This document shows, in pieces, positions 24,218 through 32,268 of a stretch of DNA of 64,000 bases. The translations under genes were made by a program, and so were the position numbers. Below the pieces are notes generated by a model. The model was not told the DNA's origin. It worked only from the letters and a program-made list of their open reading frames with translations, and did not search any database. Numbering within the stretch: position 1 is the stretch's first letter; each line of letters opens with the position of its first letter. Source of the stretch: Butyrivibrio sp. X503 (lineage in GTDB: Bacteria > Bacillota > Clostridia > Lachnospirales > Lachnospiraceae); the NCBI RefSeq assembly GCF_003625475.1, contig NZ_RAIQ01000006.1:62001-126000 (forward strand), written 5' to 3'.

Positions 24218-25960
24218 ATGAATGCAGCAGTATTATTAATCATCAGCATTGTCGTTCTTGCTGTGGGATATGTTCTCTACGGCGGATGGCTTGCTAAACA
24301 GTGGGGTGTTGATCCCAGTCGTAAGACACCTGCACATGAGCTTGAGGACGGTCTTGACTATGTTCCCGCCAAAGCGCCTGTGCTTATGGGTCACCACTTC
24401 TCATCAATCGCCGGAGCAGGCCCTATCAACGGACCTATTCAGGCAGCCGTTTTCGGATGGGTTCCTGTTCTTTTATGGGTACTTATCGGCGGTATCTTCT
24501 TTGGTGGCGTACATGATTTCGGAGCTCTTTTTGCTTCACTTCGTCACAAGGGTCAGTCAATCGGTGAGATCATCGATGATTCAATGGGTAAGACAGCAAA
24601 GAAGCTGTTCATCACATTTGGCTACCTTACACTTCTTCTTGTAGTTGCAGCTTTCTCATCGATCGTTGCTAGTACTTTCGGTGTTACGACAGCCGCAGGT
24701 GCCGCAGTTGAAGGTGCTACTTTGGCAGCTAACCAGTCAACAGCCATGATCTCTATTTTATTCATTCTTTTGGCTATCGTTTTTGGTTTCTTTGTATACA
24801 GAAAGAACGCTCCTATCGGAATCTCTTCCGTTATCGGATGCGTTGGCATTATTGCCGTAGTTTTCATCGGACTTAACTTCCACCCCATTGCACTTACTTA
24901 CAATCAATGGATGTGGATTCTCGGAGCATATATCCTTATAGCTTCCGTAACTCCTGTCTGGATTCTTCTTCAGCCTAGAGATTACCTTAGCTCATTCCTT
25001 CTTTATTTCATGATCGGCGCTGGTATAATTGCTATTATCGGTGCTACGGTTACAGGTCATGGAAGCTTCGCTATCCCTGCTATGGGAGATGCAGCTCTTA
25101 AGGGAACAGGCGTATTCACAACAGGTACTGCTTTCCCTGCTCTTTTCGTAACCATCGCTTGTGGTGCTATTTCAGGATTCCACTCACTTGTTTCTTCAGG
25201 TACAACCGCTAAGCAGCTTGATAACGAGAAGGATGCTAAGCCCGTTGCTTTCGGTTCAATGCTTATTGAATGTATCGTTGCCGTTATCTCTCTTTGCGCT
25301 ATCGGCTTTGTATGGGTTGCCGCTTCAGACGGAACATACGCAAGCCCTACACAGGTATTCGCAGGCGGTCTTTCAGCAATGATTGGTTCTTTCGCACCCG
25401 GCATGCAGGATATCATGTATCAGCTTCTTATCCTTGCTGTTTCTGTATTCTGTCTCACATCACTTGATACAGCTACTCGTCTTGCAAGATACATGTTGCA
25501 GGAGTTCTTCGTAGAGAATGGACAGACAGCAAAAGATCTTACAGGCTATAAGAAAGTTATCGCTAATCCTTATGTTGCAACAGCAATCACCGTTGTACTT
25601 GGCGTAAGCCTTGGTATGACAGGATACACCAAGATCTGGCCTCTCTTCGGAGCAGCTAACCAGCTTCTTGCAGCTATCGGACTTCTTGCAGTTTGCACAT
25701 GGCTTGGCGCTGTAGGAAAGAACAACAAGATGTTCTATATTCCTATGACTTTCATGCTTGCTGTTACAATCTGCTCACTTGTTCAAACAATCAAGGCTAA
25801 GCTTACTGCTTACACAACAGGCGCTGCTGATATTTGGGCTCTTATCCAGGCTCTCATCGCAGTTCTCCTCGTTGTTCTTTCTATCATCCTTGCTGTTATC
25901 GCAGGAAAGACTCTTGTTAAACAGTTCAAAGAAAAGAATAAGGGTAACGCAGCAGCATAA
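24218..25960 (+). CDS. cstA: CstA family transporter (carbon starvation protein A)
   Basis: 580 residues with about 14-16 membrane helices. The family hallmarks HHFSSIAGAGPINGPIQA and FHSLVSSGTTAKQL are present. CstA proteins import pyruvate and have been linked to peptide use under starvation. Its AGGAGG ribosome site lies eight bases ahead of the ATG. Downstream of an unknown small gene on one transcript; a terminator follows. Confidence 0.95.
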   Translation: MNAAVLLIISIVVLAVGYVLYGGWLAKQWGVDPSRKTPAHELEDGLDYVPAKAPVLMGHHFSSIAGAGPINGPIQAAVFGWVPVLLWVLIGGIFFGGVHDFGALFASLRHKGQSIGEIIDDSMGKTAKKLFITFGYLTLLLVVAAFSSIVASTFGVTTAAGAAVEGATLAANQSTAMISILFILLAIVFGFFVYRKNAPIGISSVIGCVGIIAVVFIGLNFHPIALTYNQWMWILGAYILIASVTPVWILLQPRDYLSSFLLYFMIGAGIIAIIGATVTGHGSFAIPAMGDAALKGTGVFTTGTAFPALFVTIACGAISGFHSLVSSGTTAKQLDNEKDAKPVAFGSMLIECIVAVISLCAIGFVWVAASDGTYASPTQVFAGGLSAMIGSFAPGMQDIMYQLLILAVSVFCLTSLDTATRLARYMLQEFFVENGQTAKDLTGYKKVIANPYVATAITVVLGVSLGMTGYTKIWPLFGAANQLLAAIGLLAVCTWLGAVGKNNKMFYIPMTFMLAVTICSLVQTIKAKLTAYTTGAADIWALIQALIAVLLVVLSIILAVIAGKTLVKQFKEKNKGNAAA

Positions 25961-25972
25961 AAATACCAGCTC

Positions 25973-26010
25973 ATCAGCCTCATCTCATTTATTGATTTGA
26001 GGCTGATTTT
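25973..26010 (+). terminator. Terminator after cstA
   Basis: Ten-base arms ATCAGCCTCA / TGAGGCTGAT with a 15-base loop, followed by TTTT. Confidence 0.7.
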
Positions 26011-26020
26011 ATGCTAATAT
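25992..26020 (+). promoter_or_regulatory. Promoter of tRNA-Arg
   Basis: TTGATT (25992-25997), 17 bases, extended -10 TGC-TAATAT (26012-26020). The -35 overlaps the cstA terminator hairpin. Transcription would start about five bases before the tRNA. Confidence 0.55.
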
Positions 26021-26031
26021 ACATAAGTCAT

Positions 26032-26105
26032 GTTTCCGTAGCTCAGCAGGATAGAGCGTCCGCCTCCTAAGCGGAAGGTCGTGCGTTCGAATCGCATCGG
26101 GAACA
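26032..26105 (+). tRNA. tRNA-Arg (anticodon CCT)
   Basis: All four stems form: acceptor GTTTCCG with CGGGAAC, D-stem GCTC/GAGC, anticodon stem TCCGC/GCGGA around loop CTCCTAA, and T-stem GTGCG/CGCAT around TTCGAAT. The anticodon CCT reads AGG. CCA is not encoded. The 31-base 3' portion is repeated 73 bases downstream. Confidence 0.96.
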
Positions 26106-26113
26106 TTATTTCA

Positions 26114-26138
26114 GGCCGGCAGTCTATCGCTGCCGACC
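26114..26138 (+). repeat. Hairpin between tRNA-Arg and its 3'-end copy
   Basis: Nine-base arms GGCCGGCAG / CTGCCGACC with one mismatch and a 7-base loop. First of several hairpins in the gene-free stretch 26106-26398. Confidence 0.55.
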
Positions 26139-26147
26139 AAAACGCAC

Positions 26148-26178
26148 AAGGTCGTGCGTTCGAATCGCATCGGGAACA
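26148..26178 (+). repeat. Exact 31-base copy of the tRNA-Arg 3' end
   Basis: Positions 26148-26178 match 26075-26105 base for base (from AAGGTCGTGCG to CGGGAACA). Only the variable loop, T-arm, 3' acceptor strand and discriminator are present; the 5' half is missing, so it cannot be a tRNA gene. Such copies arise at attachment sites of integrative elements, or as remnants of a tandem tRNA. Confidence 0.9.
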
Positions 26179-26201
26179 CTCGCGAAAGCTATAAGCCATG
26201 C

Positions 26202-26265
26202 AAAAAAGGATACATAAAGCTCGACGGGAATTTACTCACGAGAGAGCTTTTATGTATCCTTTTTT
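26202..26265 (+). terminator. Very long hairpin, likely bidirectional terminator after tRNA-Arg
   Basis: About 21 paired bases (AAAAAAGGATACATAAA.. / ..TTTTATGTATCCTTTTTT) with one bulge and a 21-base loop; T6 on both strands. Longer than needed for a terminator. Confidence 0.75.
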
Positions 26266-26286
26266 ATAGGGCGCCAGCCCGTGGAG

Positions 26287-26334
26287 AAGGAAGCCTTGCT
26301 TCCTTTTCCGCGCATGGCCATGTTTCTACATGGC
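26287..26334 (+). repeat. Two further short hairpins
   Basis: AAGGAAGC-CTT-GCTTCCTT (26287-26305 with a flanking pair) and GCCATGT-TTCT-ACATGGC (26317-26334) are perfect stem-loops. No open frame with a ribosome site covers them. They belong to the hairpin-rich, gene-free stretch after tRNA-Arg. Confidence 0.6.
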
Positions 26335-26356
26335 TGAATTCATGCATTGCTACCAT

Positions 26357-26391
26357 AAAAAAGAAAGCCTTTGTTTGAGGCTTTCTTTTTT
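26357..26391 (-). terminator. Terminator of the GntR-TraX operon (bidirectional)
   Basis: Fourteen-base-pair stem (AAAGAAAGCCT / AGGCTTTCTTT core), 7-base loop, and T-runs on both strands, directly downstream of the traX-like stop at 26399. Confidence 0.88.
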
Positions 26392-26398
26392 ATTCCTA

Positions 26399-27193
26399 TT
26401 ATAATTTCTCAATCATAAAACGCGCTATGATAAGGATCCATATATGAAGCGGGAAAAATACGTAGAACAGATACTTGGTAAACTTGGTGTTTTTTCCTCT
26501 TTCGCCATTATAAGCAAGTATGAATGGTATGACTGTAAAAACAGCCCATTCGCTGTCCATACACAATCTGTTATAAAGAGATACGCCCATTTCTGCATCT
26601 ATAGTGAAGTGCGTTTTAAGGGCCATTATGAATAAGAGCAAGCTGTAAATAAATATACCGATACATTGCTTATTTTTTCTTCCATAGAAGGCCCATATAA
26701 TAATGGGCATCGGTAAAAATACAATTAAACCTCCTGCGAGAAGAGATGCAAATGCAATTACTATCGCAAGTAGAACATTAATAATTATATGGTTTTTGCG
26801 TTTAATATTATCCAAACACCATATAAAGGCGAACATAAGCGCAAGCAACGTAAAAATATTATAATCCACTAAGAACGTTATATAACTATATTTAGTAAAA
26901 TAAGTTTTGTCGAAAAACTGGTAAATAATAGTGGTGCCGGCGAACATGATCAATGCTGCAGTAACAAGCCTTAGCAGGTATTTTATACGGCTGCGCGTGT
27001 GATAAAATCCATCTATCATAAGGTATATGAATAATGGCCAAACAAATCGTGTGATCAAAGATATCCAACCCGGCATAAGCGGCCAATTTAAATTATCATA
27101 TGCCGCATAACTAAAAATCGAATAAATATGATCCAGTAACATAAAAGGTATTGCAATTAGTTTTAATTTATAAGCGTCTAATCCTCTTTCCAT
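26399..27193 (-). CDS. TraX family membrane protein (acetyltransferase-like)
   Basis: 264 residues with about eight membrane helices. The start GLDAYKLKLIAIPFMLLDHIYSIF matches the TraX family, named for the F-plasmid pilin N-acetylating protein and widespread on Firmicute chromosomes. Its bacterial target here is unknown. A GGAG ribosome site precedes ATG. It lies 63 bases after a GntR regulator and appears more AT-rich than neighbours. The location next to a duplicated tRNA end raises the possibility of acquisition by transfer. Confidence 0.88.
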   Translation of the reverse strand: MERGLDAYKLKLIAIPFMLLDHIYSIFSYAAYDNLNWPLMPGWISLITRFVWPLFIYLMIDGFYHTRSRIKYLLRLVTAALIMFAGTTIIYQFFDKTYFTKYSYITFLVDYNIFTLLALMFAFIWCLDNIKRKNHIIINVLLAIVIAFASLLAGGLIVFLPMPIIIWAFYGRKNKQCIGIFIYSLLLFIMALKTHFTIDAEMGVSLYNRLCMDSEWAVFTVIPFILAYNGERGKNTKFTKYLFYVFFPLHIWILIIARFMIEKL

Positions 27194-27256
27194 TTTTTCT
27201 CCTTTTTGCGTTATTGCTTATTCATTCCTCTCTTCTTTTAATATTATTTATTTAGT

Positions 27257-27619
27257 TCACTTATTCGCAAACTGTTCTACAAGCTGTATGATCTGTTCTT
27301 CATCAAATCCAAGTCTCTTCATATTGTTGAAAAAATCTTCTATTTCCATATCAATAAGTGCTGTTCTTAAATCTTTAATCATATTCTCGTCCTCCGTAAT
27401 AAAACGACCACTGGTTCTTTCTGAGTGGACAAGTCCTGTCTGTTCGAGGTCACTGAGCGCTTTCTGCATTGTGTTGGGATTAACTCCGGCTTCTGCAGCA
27501 AGGTCGCGAACACTTGGTAGCTTATCACCGCTGTTATATTTTCCTGTTACAATGTCGTTTTCTATGTGCTCAATAATCTGTACAAAGATGGGCCTGTCTA
27601 AATTAAGGTTCAATGGCAT
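27257..27619 (-). CDS. GntR family regulator, YtrA-like
   Basis: 120 residues: winged helix-turn-helix (about 8-75, with GDKLPSVRDLAAEAGVNPNTM) and a short C-terminal helical tail (76-120) instead of a ligand domain, typical of the YtrA subgroup. These usually repress an adjacent ABC exporter; none is here, and the only co-directional partner is the TraX gene. A palindromic operator overlaps its own transcription start, so autoregulation is expected. Confidence 0.93.
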   Translation of the reverse strand: MPLNLNLDRPIFVQIIEHIENDIVTGKYNSGDKLPSVRDLAAEAGVNPNTMQKALSDLEQTGLVHSERTSGRFITEDENMIKDLRTALIDMEIEDFFNNMKRLGFDEEQIIQLVEQFANK

Positions 27620-27650
27620 AATACTCTATTCCTTTCTACAGATTTTGTTA

Positions 27651-27680
27651 TTGTACTACTGTACTAGTCACTTAGTACAA
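27651..27680 (-). promoter_or_regulatory. Operator of the GntR regulator
   Basis: TTGTACTA (27651-27658) and TAGTACAA (27673-27680) are perfect inverted arms; an inner GTACTA at 27661-27666 also pairs with TAGTAC, six bases apart. The sequence type fits YtrA-like operators. It begins four bases downstream of the -10. Confidence 0.75.
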
Positions 27681-27684
27681 TAAT

Positions 27685-27714
27685 ACAATAACTCCATCCT
27701 CCTAACTTTGTCAA
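27685..27714 (-). promoter_or_regulatory. Promoter of the GntR-TraX operon
   Basis: On the minus strand TTGACA (27709-27714), 18 bases, TATTGT (27685-27690). A consensus -35 with a fair -10, immediately followed by the operator. Confidence 0.6.
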
Positions 27715-27742
27715 CACTTTTTTTCAAAAAAATTTACAAACA

Positions 27743-27780
27743 CAAAAAAGAAGGCCTGTGAACTGCGTTCACAAGGCCTC
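27743..27780 (-). terminator. Terminator after deoD
   Basis: On the minus strand AGGCCTTGTGAAC / GTTCACAGGCCT with one bulged base and a 3-base loop, followed by a T6 run. It separates deoD from the GntR operon downstream. Confidence 0.85.
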
Positions 27781-27804
27781 CTTACATATTATTTATTATT
27801 ATGA

Positions 27805-28512
27805 TCAAAGCTGTATTGCTGTCTTAAGCGCGATCTCCATCATGTCGGTAAAGCCTGTCTCTCTTTCTTTTGCGGAGAGCTCTCCTTCTTTGAAGAGGTG
27901 ATCTGAAATGGTAAGAATTGTAAGTGCGTTCTTCTTGGCTTCAGCAGCGTTCATGTAGAGTGCAACTGTCTCCATTTCAACGGCAAGTGCTCCCATATTT
28001 CTGTAAAGCTCACTCTCGTTACACTTCTTGTAGAATGCATCTGAAGAAAGAACGTTTCCTACGTGATACTTTACATTCTTTTCCTTTGCGATAGCTACTG
28101 CTTTCTCAAGGAGATCGTAGCTGGCTGTCGGACAAAATGTTCCGGGAAGTCCGTACTGGAAACCGTAATTGGAATCTGTATGTGCTCCCATTGCAAAGAT
28201 GATGTCCATTACGTTGACATCTTCCTTTAGTCCGCCCGCGCTTCCAACTCTTATGATGTTATCTACATCATAGAAATTGAACAGTTCGTATGTGTATATT
28301 CCTATTGAGGGAATTCCCATTCCGTGTCCCATTACCGACACTTCTTTTCCCTGATATTTTCCTGTAAATCCAAGCATTCCTCTTACTTCGTTGAAGCACT
28401 TTGTATCTGTAAGAAATGTCTCGGCGATAAATTTTGCTCTTAAAGGATCACCGGGCATAAGGACGGTCTTGGCTATATCTCCTTTTTCGGCGCTGTTATG
28501 TGGTGTTGCCAT
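27805..28512 (-). CDS. deoD: Purine-nucleoside phosphorylase, DeoD type
   Basis: Cleaves purine (deoxy)ribonucleosides with phosphate. The 235-residue protein starts MATPHNSAEKGDIAKTVLMP and has GDPLRAKFIAE, RVGSAGG and the EMET motif (AVEMETVALY) of the hexameric enzyme. Typical length. It follows the DUF3881-type gene by 27 bases, and is probably the last gene of the serS transcript. Confidence 0.96.
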   Translation of the reverse strand: MATPHNSAEKGDIAKTVLMPGDPLRAKFIAETFLTDTKCFNEVRGMLGFTGKYQGKEVSVMGHGMGIPSIGIYTYELFNFYDVDNIIRVGSAGGLKEDVNVMDIIFAMGAHTDSNYGFQYGLPGTFCPTASYDLLEKAVAIAKEKNVKYHVGNVLSSDAFYKKCNESELYRNMGALAVEMETVALYMNAAEAKKNALTILTISDHLFKEGELSAKERETGFTDMMEIALKTAIQL

Positions 28513-28539
28513 ACTCTGTTCTCCTTTCTTATCTCTATT

Positions 28540-29421
28540 TTATTTTGGAAAATTGATGTATCCCTGCATCCAAATATTTCCTTTAAATCTTCTTCCAACA
28601 GCCGGTTCTCCGAGAAGATCCGCCTCGTTTATGCACAGATCGAATTCCAGGTCGTTACAATTTATGCGCATTATGTGCACGGTCTCCTGCGTGAGGGAAT
28701 TGACTGTTTTTCTGACTTCAGTTATCTCGCCAAGTACGGAGTAATGATCGCACTCAACTCCATACGGCATAAAATAGGTATCAACCAAGCTGTACACATC
28801 CTGCTTTCTGATTTTTCTTGAAAGCGTCGTGTAAAGGTCCATATCATCAAGTGTCAGTGATTCGATAGCGCTCTCGTCACCTTTCCTTGCATTGTTGATA
28901 AGCCTGTTTCTGTAATTTGTTTTTTTCTTGGCTACCTGTTTCTCTTCTTCTGTCTTGGCAATCGGCATAAGTATCTGCCCTTTTATCGAAAGCGCCGACA
29001 AACTTAAAGTTGTTCCCCTTATCGGGAAATGATCTTCGTTCTCATATTTCATATAAGAGATCATGTTTAGAAGGTAAAAAACAAGTGAAACTCCGATTCT
29101 GTTTTCATTACATATTCCGGCATATGAATGCTGCGCCGCGTGTCTTTCTACGGATATGTCTTCTTCGGTGCTGACTCTTGATGGGATCAGATAAGGATAA
29201 TAGTATTCGTAAACGAATTTATCTTCCTCATCAAACTCACCGCATACGGCAAGTCCCATTCCCTCGGAGTAGTCTTTCATAAATTCCGCTATTATCTCAT
29301 TGTCTTTTGACGAGGCATAATTTCTGCTCGTCGGATGTTGAACTGAACTGACTATAAGCTGTGTCATTTCTTTTCTGTTCTTGATGTTTGAAAAGCCCAC
29401 TGCTCTTAGGAATTTATGCAA
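28540..29421 (-). CDS. DUF3881-like protein, function unknown
   Basis: 293 residues, soluble, without signal or membrane segments. The opening HKFLRAVGFSNIKNRKEMTQLI and overall layout match what I recall of DUF3881, a family largely restricted to Lachnospiraceae. The start is TTG with an AGAGGTGA ribosome site. It sits between serS and deoD on the same strand. No catalytic motif stands out. Confidence 0.8.
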   Translation of the reverse strand: MHKFLRAVGFSNIKNRKEMTQLIVSSVQHPTSRNYASSKDNEIIAEFMKDYSEGMGLAVCGEFDEEDKFVYEYYYPYLIPSRVSTEEDISVERHAAQHSYAGICNENRIGVSLVFYLLNMISYMKYENEDHFPIRGTTLSLSALSIKGQILMPIAKTEEEKQVAKKKTNYRNRLINNARKGDESAIESLTLDDMDLYTTLSRKIRKQDVYSLVDTYFMPYGVECDHYSVLGEITEVRKTVNSLTQETVHIMRINCNDLEFDLCINEADLLGEPAVGRRFKGNIWMQGYINFPK

Positions 29422-29465
29422 CTACTGTTTCACCTCTTTTCAGTTTCCGATGTTTATCTTTGTTC

Positions 29466-30755
29466 TTATTTCTTTGTGGGAATAAGAACTTCTTTTCCTC
29501 CCATGTAAGGACGAAGAACCTCAGGAATCTTAACGCTTCCGTCTGCCTGAAGGTTGTTCTCAAGAAATGCGATGAGCATTCTCGGAGGAGCTACTACTGT
29601 ATTGTTAAGTGTGTGTGCAAGGTAATTTCCGTCCTTGCCCTTAATTCTGATCTTAAGTCTTCTTGCCTGTGCATCTCCGAGGTTAGAGCAGCTTCCGACC
29701 TCAAAGTATTTCTGCTGTCTGGGTGACCAAGCTTCTACGTCGCAAGATTTGCATTTAAGGTCCGCAAGATCTCCTGAGCAGCACTCAAGTGTACGTACCG
29801 GTATATCCATAGATCTGAAAAGATCTACTGTGTTCTTCCAAAGCTTGTCGTACCATGTCTTTGATTCTTCGGGCTTACAGATTACAACCATTTCCTGCTT
29901 CTCAAACTGGTGAATTCTGTAAACACCTCTCTCTTCGATTCCATGTGCACCTTTTTCTTTTCTAAAGCAAGGTGAATAACTTGTAAGCGCCTGAGGAACC
30001 TGCTCCTCGGGAATGATCTGGTCGATGAACTTACCGATCATTGAGTGCTCACTTGTTCCGATGAGATAAAGGTCTTCGCCTTCAATCTTGTACATCATAG
30101 CTTCCATCTCAGGGAAACTCATAACACCCGCAACTACATTTCCATGGATCATGAAAGGAGGAACGCAATATGTAAAGCCTCTCTCTATCATAAAATCTCT
30201 TGCATAAGAAATAACTGCCGAATGAAGTCTTGCGATATCACCCATTAAATAATAGAATCCGTTGCCGGCAACTCTTCTTGCGGCATCAAGATCTATTCCG
30301 TTGAAACTCTCCATTATATCTGTGTGATAAGGGATCTCAAAATCAGGTACAACGGGATCTCCGAATTTCTCGATCTCTACGTTCTCAGAATCATCTTTTC
30401 CAACAGGAACTGAATCATCGATTATCTGAGGAATGATCATCATCTTGTTTGTAACTTCTTCATCAAGTTTTCCTTGCTTCTCTTCAAGCTCAGCAAGTGT
30501 CTGGGCATCTTTTGCAACCTGCTCCTTAAGAGCCATTGCCTCTTCTTTTTTGCCCTGTGCCATAAGGCCGCCGATCTCTTTTGAGATCTTGTTTCTGTTT
30601 GCTCTAAGCTCGTCAGCCTTCTGCTGGTTTGTTCTTCTCTCTTCATCAAGCTTAATTACTTCATCCACAAGAGGAAGCTTTTCATCCTGAAATTTTTTCT
30701 TGATGTTCTCTCTTACTACGTCCGGATTCTCACGTAAAAATTTAATGTCTATCAT
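29466..30755 (-). CDS. serS: Seryl-tRNA synthetase
   Basis: Class II synthetase of 429 residues that charges tRNA-Ser. N-terminal coiled-coil arm (about 30-105, rich in Glu/Lys/Gln), then the catalytic core with TSEHSMIG, RKEKGAHGIEERGVYRIHQF and C-terminal NTVVAPPRMLIAFLEN. GGAGG precedes the ATG. The 63 bases upstream are too short for a T-box leader; it is read from the parAB transcript. Confidence 0.97.
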   Translation of the reverse strand: MIDIKFLRENPDVVRENIKKKFQDEKLPLVDEVIKLDEERRTNQQKADELRANRNKISKEIGGLMAQGKKEEAMALKEQVAKDAQTLAELEEKQGKLDEEVTNKMMIIPQIIDDSVPVGKDDSENVEIEKFGDPVVPDFEIPYHTDIMESFNGIDLDAARRVAGNGFYYLMGDIARLHSAVISYARDFMIERGFTYCVPPFMIHGNVVAGVMSFPEMEAMMYKIEGEDLYLIGTSEHSMIGKFIDQIIPEEQVPQALTSYSPCFRKEKGAHGIEERGVYRIHQFEKQEMVVICKPEESKTWYDKLWKNTVDLFRSMDIPVRTLECCSGDLADLKCKSCDVEAWSPRQQKYFEVGSCSNLGDAQARRLKIRIKGKDGNYLAHTLNNTVVAPPRMLIAFLENNLQADGSVKIPEVLRPYMGGKEVLIPTKK

Positions 30756-30818
30756 TCCGTTTATTCCTCCAAAAATTTCTATGGTAAATAGATTTTTTAC
30801 AATTTAATTTCAATAAAC

Positions 30819-31340
30819 TTATCTACTTGTGTTTGCAAGTGCTTTTTCAAGTGCCGCTCTCTCGTCTTCACTGAGTTCAACATCTGCAACTCCGCCATTT
30901 ATTTCTTTTGAATAGCAGTAATTGAGTCCGTCTGTGCTGTGAACCGAGTTGAGCAGATATCCGTTATCGTTCTCATCAAGCATGCAAAGAGCGAAGCTGA
31001 GCTTTCCGCCCATCTGATTAAATGCATCATACTTCTCAAGTCCGATCTTCTGGAATGTTTTCTGCATTCTCTTGTTGATGTCTTGAATATCTTTTCTGTT
31101 CTTTTCGTTCTCTGTTCTGATAAGTCTGTTGTCATGGAAAAGACCTACGATCTCATCTTCAAGAGATTCTGCTTCTTTTCCCTGCATGAATTTGTTGTAT
31201 CTTTTCTCAAGTTTCTTTACTCTGGATGTCTGTACTATTGATACGATGATCATTATGAGCAGTGCTCCGATCAGTACAAAAAATAAAATTGCGGGGTCAA
31301 GATTTCCAAGACCCAATGAATTAAATATCTGGCTCTCCAT
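30819..31340 (-). CDS. DUF4446-like membrane protein
   Basis: 173 residues: one N-terminal membrane helix (about 18-40), a coiled-coil (about 45-105) and a C-terminal beta region (KLSFALCMLDENDNGYLLNSVHS). The family is commonly found next to parB in Clostridia, as here (15 bases after parB). Function unknown. Confidence 0.85.
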   Translation of the reverse strand: MESQIFNSLGLGNLDPAILFFVLIGALLIMIIVSIVQTSRVKKLEKRYNKFMQGKEAESLEDEIVGLFHDNRLIRTENEKNRKDIQDINKRMQKTFQKIGLEKYDAFNQMGGKLSFALCMLDENDNGYLLNSVHSTDGLNYCYSKEINGGVADVELSEDERAALEKALANTSR

Positions 31341-31355
31341 ATTTATTATCTCCGA

Positions 31356-32255
31356 TTATCCTCTACATAGTCTATCTGTAATTTTCTCTAAGTCGTCATT
31401 GCTGTAGAACTCGATCTCTATCTTTCCGGTTCCGTCTCCCTTGGAGATAATATCTACCTTTGTTCCTACTGCCTGTTTGCATTTCTCAGAGAGTGATGCA
31501 TAAATCGCATCAATGCTTTCGTTCTTAACTACTTTCTTACCGGGCTTCTTGGTTTTTCCAAGATTCTTTACAAGCTTTTCTGTCTCACGTACACTGAGCT
31601 TCTCATCAAAAACTTTCTGCGCAAGATTTATCTGCTCTTCTTCGTTATCTACAGGAATAAGTGCTCTGGCATGTCCGGTGGAAAGGAGTCCTTCAACAAC
31701 CATCTCCCTTACTTTGTCACAAAGCTTAAGCAGTCTCAAAGAGTTTGTTATTGTAACTCTGCTCTTTGATACCTTCTCTGCGACAACATCCTGTGTGTAT
31801 CCGAAATCATCAATGAGCTTCTTGTACGCGATAGCTTCTTCAATTGGATTGATATCCTCTCTCTGAATATTATCGATAAGTGCTATCTCAGCAATTTCCT
31901 GCTCATTGAGATCTTTTATTATAACCGGTACTTCTTTGAGTCCGGCTTTCTTTGCTGCACGCCATCTTCTCTCACCGCCGACGATCTCATAATGATCCTT
32001 CTTGTCGGTAACTATGATGGGATTTATGATTCCGAACTGCTTGATTGATTCTGAAAGTTCTATGAGACTGTCTTCATCAAATGTTTTTCTGGGCTGATTT
32101 CTGTTTGGTTCAACCTTGGTGATGTTGACCTTTACTACCTGTCCTTCAATGTGTTGTTCAACAATCTTTGTTTCTTTTGCTGAGGATGATACCTTTGCCG
32201 GTATTATGGAATCAAGTCCCTTACCTAATCCTCTTTTCACATTCTTAGCTGCCAT
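31356..32255 (-). CDS. parB: Chromosome partitioning protein ParB (Spo0J)
   Basis: Binds parS and spreads as a CTP-dependent clamp to organise the origin. 299 residues: N-terminal KRGLGKGLDSIIP, the CTP-binding GGERRWRAAKKAG motif, and the HTH (TQDVVAEKVSKSRVTITNSLRLLKL). The ATG at 32255 has a GGAGGGG ribosome site; a possible ATG seven codons earlier overlaps parA and lacks one. Two perfect parS sites lie nearby. Confidence 0.96.
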   Translation of the reverse strand: MAAKNVKRGLGKGLDSIIPAKVSSSAKETKIVEQHIEGQVVKVNITKVEPNRNQPRKTFDEDSLIELSESIKQFGIINPIIVTDKKDHYEIVGGERRWRAAKKAGLKEVPVIIKDLNEQEIAEIALIDNIQREDINPIEEAIAYKKLIDDFGYTQDVVAEKVSKSRVTITNSLRLLKLCDKVREMVVEGLLSTGHARALIPVDNEEEQINLAQKVFDEKLSVRETEKLVKNLGKTKKPGKKVVKNESIDAIYASLSEKCKQAVGTKVDIISKGDGTGKIEIEFYSNDDLEKITDRLCRG

Positions 32256-32268
32256 GTTCCCCTCCGGT

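Noticed and set aside
26148..26178. A second tRNA-Arg gene
   Set aside because: Only the 3' half is present; the 5' acceptor strand, D-arm and anticodon arm are missing.
26014..26199. 61-codon minus-strand frame across tRNA-Arg
   Set aside because: It lies over the tRNA and its copy; such frames are well-known spurious calls.
30756..30818. T-box riboswitch before serS
   Set aside because: The gap is only 63 bases and lacks a T-box sequence or antiterminator.
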